Source: Chloroflexi bacterium RBG_16_64_43 (GTDB taxonomy: Bacteria > Chloroflexota > Anaerolineae > Anaerolineales > RBG-16-64-43). From it: 18,853 bases of DNA. The stretch lies in NCBI GenBank assembly GCA_001796965.1, contig MGOA01000167.1:1-18853 (forward strand). The letters run 5' to 3'. Below are positions 8,565 through 15,416 of the stretch, piece after piece. Below the pieces are notes generated by a model, which ran no database searches, was not told where the DNA came from, and saw only the letters and a program-made list of their open reading frames with translations. Numbering within the stretch: position 1 is the stretch's first letter; each line of letters begins with the position of its first letter. A program made the translations under genes and the position numbers.

Positions 8565-8593
8565 ATTATAGCGCAGGCACCCGCGGAGTTCGC
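8565..8593 (-). promoter_or_regulatory. Predicted sigma70-type promoter of the acyl-CoA dehydrogenase operon
   Basis: On the minus strand a perfect TATAAT lies at 8570-8565. The hexamer 17 bases upstream (8593-8588) reads GCGAAC, a poor -35, so activation or another element may be needed. Predicted transcription start is near 8558, giving a leader of about 29 bases with a GGGAGGAGG ribosome site before the ATG at 8529. Confidence 0.6.
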
Positions 8594-8610
8594 GTGCGAC
8601 GGCCTGTGTT

Positions 8611-8639
8611 TTGACCGCCTCCGGAGGCACGGGTACAAT
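8611..8639 (+). promoter_or_regulatory. Predicted sigma70-type promoter of the gatCA-GT-gatB-GNAT operon
   Basis: TTGACC at 8611-8616 and TACAAT at 8634-8639 are separated by exactly 17 bases, a strong match to the sigma70 consensus. The expected transcription start is near 8646, about 17 bases before the gatC ATG, with GGAGGT in between. It stands back-to-back with the promoter of the minus-strand operon, the two -35 regions being about 18 bases apart. Confidence 0.75.
8617..8628. promoter_or_regulatory. 12-bp perfect palindrome inside the gat promoter spacer (possible operator)
   Basis: GCCTCCGGAGGC at 8617-8628 is its own reverse complement and starts right after the -35 box, filling most of the 17-base spacer. 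A dimeric regulator bound there would block the promoter. In GC-rich DNA a 12-bp palindrome can also occur by chance, so this is only a candidate. Confidence 0.3.
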
Positions 8640-8662
8640 GACCTCGCCGATCCGGAGGTGGG

Positions 8663-8983
8663 ATGAACGAAGAGATAACCGCCGAACTGTTTGCCCATTT
8701 GGTGGAACTGGCCGCGCTCGAGCTGCAGGAAAGCGAGGCGGCCTACCTGCGCGGGCAATTGAACAAACAGCTTGAGATCATCCACGAACTCGAGGCGATC
8801 GACCTGCCCGAGGACACGCCGATCACCTCGCATGGTGTTCCGTATTCTCCGGCCATCAGCCCGCCGCCGCGCGAGGACGCTGCCAGGCCCTACCCGGGGC
8901 CTGAACGCATTCTGGCGCAGGCCCCCCAATCGGAAGACGGCTACTACCGGGTTCCCGACATCCCGCATACCGATCTCGCGTGA
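8663..8983 (+). CDS. gatC: Asp/Glu-tRNA amidotransferase subunit C
   Basis: GatC is the small clamp subunit that holds GatA and GatB together in the amidotransferase. This enzyme converts Glu-tRNA(Gln) to Gln-tRNA(Gln) and/or Asp-tRNA(Asn) to Asn-tRNA(Asn). The 106-residue product has the family pattern: an N-terminal helix with HLVELAALELQESE, a second helix with LNKQLEIIHELEAID, a Pro-rich extended middle, and the typical end YYRVPDIPHTDLA. GGAGGTGGG lies directly before the ATG. The stop at 8981-8983 is seven bases ahead of the gatA start. It is the first gene after the strong promoter at 8611-8639. The identity is supported both by sequence and by the adjacent gatA. Confidence 0.93.
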   Translation: MNEEITAELFAHLVELAALELQESEAAYLRGQLNKQLEIIHELEAIDLPEDTPITSHGVPYSPAISPPPREDAARPYPGPERILAQAPQSEDGYYRVPDIPHTDLA

Positions 8984-8990
8984 GGTGCGC

Positions 8991-10595
8991 ATGCAACTCT
9001 GTGATCTGACGGCGCACGAGATCGTGGAGCGCCTGCGGCGTGGTGAGACAAGTGCCGAGGCGGTCCTGGATTCGGTTCTGGCTCGCATTGCGCAGGTGGA
9101 AGGCCGGGCGCCCCGGACGGCGCCCTATCCGCCTTCGGCCGAGGAGCAGGCCGAGGACCGCCGTCACGTGCATGCCTACATCTCTTTGCAGGCCGAGCGG
9201 GCGCGAGAACGCGCCCGCTCCATTGACCAGGCGCGCGCGCGCGACGAGGCACTGGGCCCGCTGGCCGGCGTGCCGCTGGCGGTCAAAGACATCTTTTGTG
9301 TCGAGGGCACGCCTTCCACGGCGGCCTCGCGCATGCTCGAGCACTTTGTCGCGCCCTACAGCGCCACCAGCGTGACCCGCCTGGAGGCGGCCGGCGCGGT
9401 GGTGTTGGGCAAAGTCAACCTGGATGAGTTCACCTATGGATCCTCGAACGAGTCGTCCGCCTTCCAGCCGCCGGTCGGCAACCCATGGGATCCATCACGC
9501 GTTCCGGGCGGCTCATCGGGCGGCAGCGCGGCGGCGGTGGCCGCGGGCGAGGCCGTCCTCTCCATCGGCACCGACACCGCCGGTTCAATCCGTCAGCCGG
9601 CCGCATTCTGCGGCGTGGTAGGGCTTAAGCCCACCTACGGCCGCGTCAGCCGCTATGGGCTGATCGCGTTTGCCTCTTCCATCGACTGCGTCGGCCCCCT
9701 CACGCGCGACGTAACCGACTCGGCGCTCATGTTGGGCGCCATGGCCGGTGCCGACCCCCAGGATGGCACGGCCGCCAGCGTGCCTGTACCGGATTATCAG
9801 GCTGAACTTGAGGCGGGCGTGAGGGGGATGCGCATCGGCCTCTCGCCAGACTACTTCCGCATCCAGTATCCAGATGCGAAGACCGGTGAACTGCGCGAGC
9901 AGGAGATCGACCCGCAGGTGAAAGCGGCCGTGCTCGATGCTGCGCAGCGGTTGGCGGGTGCCGGCGCCGAGATCGTCGAGAACGTGCCCATGCCCAATAC
10001 GCGCTACGGCATTCCCGCCTACTTCGTTGTTGCGCGCGTGGAAGCTGCCTCGAATTTGCACCGCTATGACGGGGTCAAATACGGGCACCGCACCGCGAGG
10101 CCCATGGCCGACCTGCGCGCGATGTACCGCGCCTCGCGCGGTGAGGCGTTCGGGGTGCAGCCCAAGCTGCGAATCCTGATGGGCATGTACGTCTCGGCCG
10201 CGCAGTATGAGAAGCACTACTACCAGCGCGCCTTGCGCGTGCGCACGCTTATCCGAGGCGATTTCGAGGCGGCCTTCGACCCCGCGGGCCTCCACCGCCT
10301 GGATGCATTGCTCGCCGCAACTACCCCAACCACCGCCTTTGAGCTTGGCGCGCTCTACGGCGACTCGGTGCTGATGCAGTACGCCGACCTGCTCACGGTA
10401 CCGGCGGACCACGCCGGCGTGCCGGCGCTCTCGATCCCGGCCGGGCTCGACCGCGGCGGGATGCCGATCGGCATCCAGTTTATGGCCCGCGATTTCGACG
10501 AGGCGCGCTTGTTCCGCCTCGGGCGGGCCTATGAGATGAGCACAGCGGCCGAGGCCTGGCGATCGGCGCGGCCCAAAGTGCTGGGCGGGGGCTAG
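8991..10595 (+). CDS. gatA: Asp/Glu-tRNA amidotransferase subunit A (amidase)
   Basis: GatA releases ammonia from glutamine for transamidation on mischarged tRNA. The amidase signature triad is intact: Lys99 (AVKDIF), cis-Ser175 (PGGSSGGSAAAVAAG) and nucleophile Ser199 (GTDTAGSIRQPA), with the family's 24-residue spacing between the serines. The 534 residues exceed the usual 480-500. The extra length is near residues 37-60 (a Pro/Glu/Arg-rich insert) and in the YFRIQYPDAKTGELREQEID stretch. The frame is open back to 8772 inside gatC, but the ATG at 8991 is chosen because it gives the family N-terminus and has GAGGTG just before it. It is seven bases after gatC and four bases before the glycosyltransferase gene. 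Confidence 0.97.
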   Translation: MQLCDLTAHEIVERLRRGETSAEAVLDSVLARIAQVEGRAPRTAPYPPSAEEQAEDRRHVHAYISLQAERARERARSIDQARARDEALGPLAGVPLAVKDIFCVEGTPSTAASRMLEHFVAPYSATSVTRLEAAGAVVLGKVNLDEFTYGSSNESSAFQPPVGNPWDPSRVPGGSSGGSAAAVAAGEAVLSIGTDTAGSIRQPAAFCGVVGLKPTYGRVSRYGLIAFASSIDCVGPLTRDVTDSALMLGAMAGADPQDGTAASVPVPDYQAELEAGVRGMRIGLSPDYFRIQYPDAKTGELREQEIDPQVKAAVLDAAQRLAGAGAEIVENVPMPNTRYGIPAYFVVARVEAASNLHRYDGVKYGHRTARPMADLRAMYRASRGEAFGVQPKLRILMGMYVSAAQYEKHYYQRALRVRTLIRGDFEAAFDPAGLHRLDALLAATTPTTAFELGALYGDSVLMQYADLLTVPADHAGVPALSIPAGLDRGGMPIGIQFMARDFDEARLFRLGRAYEMSTAAEAWRSARPKVLGGG

Positions 10596-10599
10596 GCGA

Positions 10600-11928
10600 G
10601 TGCAACGTGCCGCCGCATGGCGCGGGTGGTTCTTTGCGTTGATGGTGTTGGCGCTTGGCCTGCGCCTGGGCATGGCTTTTATTTATGCGCCGGCCCATGA
10701 CTCCGATACGCAGTCGTATCTCAACATTGCCCGCCTGCTGCACAGCCTGACTTTGCACGGCAACGATGCGACTCGTCCGCCGGTCTATCCCGGCCTGATC
10801 GCGCTGCTCCAACTCGATGAACGCGCCGTGTGGACGGCCCAGTCGGCCATGGGGCTGGCCGTGTCGGCCATGTTGTTCCTCGTCACGTGGCGCCTCACCG
10901 GCCGAGCATGGCTGGCCTTTGTGGCAGGGGCAGCGCACTCGCTCAACCTGGCGCAGTTGTTCTTCGAAGGGATGATTCTCTCGGAGACGACAACCACCTT
11001 CCTCCTGGCCGTGAGCCTAACGCTCCTGGTTCTGCGCTTCCGGGCCGTGGAGCGCTGGCCGTGGACCGAATTGGTGCTCGGAGTGCTGGCCGGCCTGCTG
11101 GCGCTTACCCGACCGCAGATGCTGTACTGGAGCGCAGTCCTGATTCCACTGGTATGGCTGCGCCGGCGAGGTAAGCCGTTGCGTGTGAGGGCAGCCGCAC
11201 TGGCACTCCTCGCTGCGCCGATCGTGACGCTGGTCCTTGGCTGGAGCTTCGTCAACTGGCGCACGGCGGGCTACTTTGGGCCGACGTCGCTGACTGGCTA
11301 CTCGCTCACCAATATGGTCGGCAACTTCATGGAATACGCGCCCGACAAGTACGCCTCCGTGCGCGACATCTACCTCGAGCACCGCGCGGCGCGCGTGGCG
11401 GCAACCGGCAACCATGCCATGACCGTGTGGGCCGCCTTTTTCGACTTGAGCCGCGCGGCCGACGTCGACTATTCCGGCCTCTCGCGCCTGCTCACCGAAA
11501 TCTCCCTCAAGCTCATCGTGGCGCACCCACTGCTGTACCTCGCCAATGTGGTTCGATCGTGGATCGGCTTCTGGAAGGTGCCCATCTATTGGGACCTCGA
11601 TCTGATTCACCCGCACGAGCTGATGTCGATCGTGCGCAACGCGTGGAACGTAGAGCGCGCGATGTTGCTCGGCGTGAACTTCGTCTTTCTTGGGCTGGGC
11701 GTGGTCTGGACCGTGCGCTGGGTCATGCGCAAACTGGAGGGCATTGAACGCATGCTGCTCGGCGGCTGGATAATTGCTTTAGCCGGGTCGCTGTCACAAG
11801 CCCTGGTCGAGTACGGTGAGAACCCGCGCTACGGTGCGCCCTTCGAATCGCTCATGGTCTGGACGGTCATCATGAGTGTGTGGCTGCTGGCCAGGCGACG
11901 CGCGCGTCCTGCGGCTCGCGCAGCATAA
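10600..11928 (+). CDS. Predicted GT-C fold membrane glycosyltransferase (GT39/GT83-like)
   Basis: The 442-residue polytopic protein starts with a TM helix (about 10-30) and then an extracytoplasmic loop with AHDSDTQSYLNIARLL (32-47). The Asp34/Asp36 pair sits where GT-C enzymes keep their catalytic acid. A TRPPVYPG motif and several further TM helices follow, ending in a basic tail (RRRARP). This is the pattern of polyprenyl-phosphate-sugar glycosyltransferases, but sugar and acceptor are unknown. The start codon is GTG at 10600, four bases after the gatA stop. Its own stop TAA lies inside the gatB ribosome-binding site (AAGGAG), so it is firmly embedded in the gat operon. It is unlikely to take part in tRNA amidation. 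Confidence 0.8.
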   Translation: MQRAAAWRGWFFALMVLALGLRLGMAFIYAPAHDSDTQSYLNIARLLHSLTLHGNDATRPPVYPGLIALLQLDERAVWTAQSAMGLAVSAMLFLVTWRLTGRAWLAFVAGAAHSLNLAQLFFEGMILSETTTTFLLAVSLTLLVLRFRAVERWPWTELVLGVLAGLLALTRPQMLYWSAVLIPLVWLRRRGKPLRVRAAALALLAAPIVTLVLGWSFVNWRTAGYFGPTSLTGYSLTNMVGNFMEYAPDKYASVRDIYLEHRAARVAATGNHAMTVWAAFFDLSRAADVDYSGLSRLLTEISLKLIVAHPLLYLANVVRSWIGFWKVPIYWDLDLIHPHELMSIVRNAWNVERAMLLGVNFVFLGLGVVWTVRWVMRKLEGIERMLLGGWIIALAGSLSQALVEYGENPRYGAPFESLMVWTVIMSVWLLARRRARPAARAA

Positions 11929-11937
11929 GGAGCAGGC

Positions 11938-13392
11938 ATGGCGGAATGGGAAGCCGTCATCGGGCTGGAGACGCACATCCAGCTCTCAACCGAGTCGAAA
12001 ATATTCTGCCGCTGCCGGGCCGACAGTTGGGGCCAGCCCCCGAACACGAACATCTGCCCGGTGTGTTGCGGTTTGCCGGGCGTTCTGCCGGTGCTCAATC
12101 GCGGTGTCGTGGAGAAGGCCGTTCGCCTGGCGGCGGCCGTGCATGCGACGATCGCGGAGACATCCTACTTTGCGCGCAAGAACTACTTCTACCCGGACCT
12201 GCCCAAGGGTTACCAGATCAGCCAGTACGATGAGCCGCTGGCACGCGGCGGATACTTCGATCTACCCCTGCCCGGCGGGGCGACGCGCCGCCTGACGATA
12301 CAAAAACTGCATCTGGAAGAGGACGCGGGTAAGACGAAGTTGGCTGGCGGGCAGCGCTACGTGGATATGAATCGCTGCGGTGTGCCGCTGGTGGAAATGG
12401 TCACGGGGCCGGACCTGCGCTCAGCAGACGAGGCGGCTCAGTATCTCATTCGCCTGCGCCAACTCCTGCGCTGGTTGGAAACCTCGGAAGCCAACATGGA
12501 GCGCGCCCAGTTGCGTTGCGACGCGAACGTCTCGATCCGCCCGGCCGGCGCGATCCATCTCAACCCCAAGACCGAGATCAAGAACGTCAACTCCATCGAG
12601 GCCGTGCGGGATGCAATCGCCAAAGAAATCCAGCGCCAGGTACGGGAGGTGGAGTCCGGCGGGCAGGTGGAGGCGTGGACGCTCGAGTGGGATGAAGACG
12701 CGGGCATGTTGCGCAAGATGCGCGCGAAGGAGACCGAGGGCGACTACCGTTACTTCCGAGAACCCGACCTGCTGCCGATCCGGCTGGATGAGGCCTGGCG
12801 CACACGGCTGCTGGCGACGATGCCCGAACTGCCGCTCGAGCGACGTGCGCGTTTCGTGCGCGAGTATCAACTTCCCGAGTACGACGCCGAGATCCTCACC
12901 GAGGAGCGCTCGCTGTCGGAATACTTCGAGGCGGCGGCCAGGGCGTACAGCGGCGAGGCCAAACGCGTCTCGAACTGGATGATGAACGACGTGCTGCGCC
13001 TGGTGCGCGAACATCCGCAGCAGGCTGGCCAACCGCAGACGGCTGCCCTGGCGGGCCTGACCCCGGCGCATCTGGCCGAGATCCTCACCCTGGTGGATTC
13101 GGCGACGGTGACGCTGGCTACCGGCAAGGCCTTGCTGGAGAAAGTCATTGCCACGGGCACACCGCCTCGGGCAATTGTTGAACGCGAGGGGCTGGCGCAG
13201 ATTTCCGGGGCGGGCGCGCTGGAGGATATCTGCCGCCAGGCGATTGCGGAAAACCCTGAACAGGCAACGCAGTATCGGGCCGGCAAGACCACCCTGTTAC
13301 AGTGGTTTGTGGGCCAGGTGATGAAGAAATCGCGCGGCAAGGCCAATCCTCAAGAGACTGCACACATTCTAGAGAAGCTGTTGGTGGGCTAG
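11938..13392 (+). CDS. gatB: Asp/Glu-tRNA amidotransferase subunit B
   Basis: GatB binds the mischarged tRNA, activates the Glu or Asp carboxylate with ATP and amidates it with ammonia channelled from GatA. The 484-residue product opens with the signature IGLETHIQLSTESKIF. The zinc-binding cysteines are Cys24, Cys26, Cys40 and Cys43, followed by CGLPGVLPVLN. The DLPKGYQISQYDEPL and LEEDAGK motifs of the cradle domain are present. The C-terminal helical and YqeY-like tail ends with WFVGQVMKKSRGKANPQ, which contacts the tRNA in the family. AAGGAG sits five bases before the ATG and overlaps the stop of the preceding glycosyltransferase gene. The GNAT gene follows after three bases. Confidence 0.98.
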   Translation: MAEWEAVIGLETHIQLSTESKIFCRCRADSWGQPPNTNICPVCCGLPGVLPVLNRGVVEKAVRLAAAVHATIAETSYFARKNYFYPDLPKGYQISQYDEPLARGGYFDLPLPGGATRRLTIQKLHLEEDAGKTKLAGGQRYVDMNRCGVPLVEMVTGPDLRSADEAAQYLIRLRQLLRWLETSEANMERAQLRCDANVSIRPAGAIHLNPKTEIKNVNSIEAVRDAIAKEIQRQVREVESGGQVEAWTLEWDEDAGMLRKMRAKETEGDYRYFREPDLLPIRLDEAWRTRLLATMPELPLERRARFVREYQLPEYDAEILTEERSLSEYFEAAARAYSGEAKRVSNWMMNDVLRLVREHPQQAGQPQTAALAGLTPAHLAEILTLVDSATVTLATGKALLEKVIATGTPPRAIVEREGLAQISGAGALEDICRQAIAENPEQATQYRAGKTTLLQWFVGQVMKKSRGKANPQETAHILEKLLVG

Positions 13393-13395
13393 CGG

Positions 13396-13875
13396 ATGAG
13401 TGAAGAGAGACTAGGCTCGCTTCCACCCGGAGTCTGCTTGCGTCGCGCACGCGCTGGCGACCAACCTGCCATCCGCCACTTGGTATCGGCCAATCACCTC
13501 AACCCGCTCAGCCTGGATTGGCAAGATTTTGTGGTGGCCGTGGATACATCGGACCAGGTGCTGGGCATCGGGCAGGTCAAGCGGCACGGCGACGGATCGC
13601 GTGAGTTGGCCTCGATTGCGGTGGTGGAGGCACGGCGCCGACAGGGAATAGCCCAGGCGATTATCCTCGAGTTGATGAGGGCTAACCCACCACCGCTCTA
13701 CCTCACCTGCCGCAGCGTCATGGGGCCTTACTATTCGCGCTTCGGGTTCGCCTCGCTCGACATTGAGCAGATGCCTCCGTACTTTCGACGACTCTATCGC
13801 CTGGCCCGCTTGATGTTAAGCGCGGCATCGGATGAGAATCGAATGCTCGTAATGGGCATATTCCCCATCGGGTGA
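13396..13875 (+). CDS. GNAT family N-acetyltransferase
   Basis: This 159-residue protein has the GCN5-related acetyltransferase layout: an N-terminal strand-helix region (LRRARAGDQPAIRHLV), a central sheet (FVVAVDTSDQVLGIGQVK), and acetyl-CoA-binding motif A. Motif A reads LASIAVVEARRRQGIAQAII, where RRRQGIA replaces the usual R/Q-x-x-G-x-G/A. A YYSRFGF segment typical of motif B closes the fold. The substrate is unknown; proteins, small amines and aminoacyl compounds are all possible. The gene starts three bases after the gatB stop without a strong ribosome site of its own, so translation is probably coupled. It is the last gene before the hairpin at 13886-13921. Confidence 0.86.
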   Translation: MSEERLGSLPPGVCLRRARAGDQPAIRHLVSANHLNPLSLDWQDFVVAVDTSDQVLGIGQVKRHGDGSRELASIAVVEARRRQGIAQAIILELMRANPPPLYLTCRSVMGPYYSRFGFASLDIEQMPPYFRRLYRLARLMLSAASDENRMLVMGIFPIG

Positions 13876-13885
13876 TGCATGCCTT

Positions 13886-13921
13886 GAATCAAGAGAGCGG
13901 CGCCAGCCGCTCTCTTGATTC
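13886..13921. terminator. Long perfect inverted repeat between convergent genes, likely bidirectional terminator
   Basis: A 16-bp perfect stem (13886-13901 with 13906-13921) encloses the four-base loop GCCA. The left arm begins GAATCAAGAG. It starts 10 bases after the GNAT stop and ends 18 bases before the stop of the convergent lipoprotein gene, an ideal place for a terminator serving both strands. No T-run follows on either strand, so it is not a canonical intrinsic terminator; it may work by RNA processing or factor-assisted termination. Confidence 0.7.
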
Positions 13922-13939
13922 GCGGTCTCGTGATAGGTT

Positions 13940-15271
13940 CTACTGGTCGAAATCGTAGGCGGTGTAGTCCCCCGCAAGCGTGGCCAGAGCCTCGATGCCA
14001 CCGCCCAGCGTGCCCCGGTTGAGAGTCCATAACCCCGGTGAACCAGAGAGATACAGGAACTCGCTGCCGTTCAGCCAGCGCAGCCGTGTGCCGGTCGCGA
14101 GAGGAGCGGGCGCAGTACCGAGCCCGCCCAAGCGAATGTTGTTGCCGGCACCTTCCGAGAAGATGAAGTGCATGCCATCCGGCGCCCACCCAAGCCACCC
14201 CAGCTGGCCGGTGGCGTAGATCGTTTCGCCGCTACCGTCGGAGTTGGCGACGATCAGATGGTGCACATTGGGCGTTCCGGTTGCGCGCAAGAACGCCACC
14301 CGCGAGAGATCCGGGGCCAGGGCAGAGGCATCGAATTGGGCGAAGAAGAATTCGCCGGAGATGGTCGCCAGGCTGACCGCCGGGCCGCCTGCCGCGGGCA
14401 CGCGCCACAGCGTGGCGCTCGTCGCAGGGGCCAGCGGGTCGGAGGACGGAATGGCCAAACCGAGTGCGGCGGAGTCGGCTGTCCATAGCGGGCGGACGTA
14501 GTACATATACTCGCTGTAAGTGATCACCGCGGTGTAGGTCACCACGTCGGCGCTCATCCCGCTGCCATCGGCATTCGCCAGGCCGACGGTCGTTGGGCGA
14601 ATGATGGCCACGCGCGTGCCGTCGGGGGAGAAAGCGAAATCGCCGCCGGCGCCCGCCGGGAAGACGGTGGTCAGGGCCGCGCTGTCTGCGTCGATGACAA
14701 ACAGGTCGTCCCACTTTGGAAGGCCGGGGCCCTCAAGGACGCCGCGCGTGTTGAAGGCCAGGCGGTGGCTCCCCGGGATGAATGCCAGGTTGTTGATATC
14801 GTTGTGCACAAAGAACCCGAGCGGGTGCAGGGCATCGATTTGCGCGGTCGAGAGCAGCAACGCGCTGCCGCTGCCATCCACGTTGATCGAGTTGAGTTCG
14901 GAGGTCGCCTCGGGCGCGCCGCGCCGGGTGTAGGCCACTTTGAGTCCATCACTCGATATGACCACCCGTTCGGCGCCGCCGCTGGCGGTGATTTGCTGAG
15001 GAACGCCGCCGGCGGTGAGGACCCACACATTGCCCGCACTGATATACACGATGCGCAGTACGGAGGGGGCCGGCACGGTCGGGCCGACCGGCGATCCCTC
15101 AGGCGTGGGCCCGTGCGGCTCAGTGGTTTCCCCGGGGGCGAGGGCGGTAAGGGTGGCCGCGACGCGCGTGCCGACATCGTCCAGCCCGGGCGGGGTGGGA
15201 AGGCCGGGCACAACGCAAGCTAGGGTGGCGATAAGTACCGCGATCGTCACGAGCGCGACTTTCGTTAGCAT
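13940..15271 (-). CDS. Predicted lipoprotein with TolB-like (PD40/WD40-like) beta-propeller
   Basis: The 443-residue product starts with a signal peptide (MLTKVALVTIAVLIATLAC). Cys19 is the likely lipidation site, although Thr replaces the usual Leu/Val/Ile at -3 of the lipobox. A Pro/Thr/Gly-rich linker (about 20-72) follows, then repeats of the TolB/PD40 kind: ISSDGLKVAYTRRG, FSPDGTRVAIIR, LAPDLSRVAFLR and WAPDGMHFIF, interleaved with DGSG turns. This predicts a surface-anchored beta-propeller; partner or ligand is unknown. The frame extends upstream to 15301, but the ATG at 15271 is preferred because AAGGAGG lies six bases ahead of it and the signal peptide then begins correctly. The gene stands alone at the end of the minus-strand unit and converges on the GNAT gene. 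Confidence 0.87.
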   Translation of the reverse strand: MLTKVALVTIAVLIATLACVVPGLPTPPGLDDVGTRVAATLTALAPGETTEPHGPTPEGSPVGPTVPAPSVLRIVYISAGNVWVLTAGGVPQQITASGGAERVVISSDGLKVAYTRRGAPEATSELNSINVDGSGSALLLSTAQIDALHPLGFFVHNDINNLAFIPGSHRLAFNTRGVLEGPGLPKWDDLFVIDADSAALTTVFPAGAGGDFAFSPDGTRVAIIRPTTVGLANADGSGMSADVVTYTAVITYSEYMYYVRPLWTADSAALGLAIPSSDPLAPATSATLWRVPAAGGPAVSLATISGEFFFAQFDASALAPDLSRVAFLRATGTPNVHHLIVANSDGSGETIYATGQLGWLGWAPDGMHFIFSEGAGNNIRLGGLGTAPAPLATGTRLRWLNGSEFLYLSGSPGLWTLNRGTLGGGIEALATLAGDYTAYDFDQ

Positions 15272-15312
15272 CACTTGCCTCCTTGGCGGGGGGGGGTTCA
15301 AAGCACCGGGCC

Positions 15313-15341
15313 ATTATTCCATAACGGGCGGCAGAATTGAA
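15313..15341 (-). promoter_or_regulatory. Weak candidate promoter for the lipoprotein gene
   Basis: On the minus strand AATAAT (15318-15313) lies 17 bases after TTCAAT (15341-15336). The -10 matches consensus in five of six positions, the -35 in three. The predicted transcript would start near 15306. Its leader would contain a run of nine C (15296-15288) just ahead of the AAGGAGG ribosome site at 15284-15278. Confidence 0.35.
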
Positions 15342-15396
15342 GGCTGCGCAGGATCCTTGAGTTTCAGATTGCACAAGCTGCGCTCGGCCCGCCGAT

Positions 15397-15416
15397 GCCT
15401 AACCGCGCGGCTAGGC
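15397..15416 (-). terminator. Candidate hairpin at the end of the 3-hydroxybutyryl-CoA dehydrogenase gene
   Basis: Read on the minus strand, GCCTAGCC (15416-15409) and GGTTAGGC (15404-15397) can form an eight-pair stem with one G-U pair around a GCGC loop. The TAG stop of the dehydrogenase gene (15413-15411) lies inside the stem. No T-tract follows, so termination is uncertain; 3'-end protection of the mRNA is an alternative. Confidence 0.35.

Noticed and set aside
8772..8990. Upstream in-frame start of gatA inside gatC
   Set aside because: The extra residues are a frame-shifted reading of gatC; the ATG at 8991 gives the family N-terminus.
9585..10673. A 362-codon minus-strand open frame opposite gatA
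   Set aside because: It lies over conserved gatA coding sequence, shows no family motif, and reads as a shadow of the GC-rich codon pattern.
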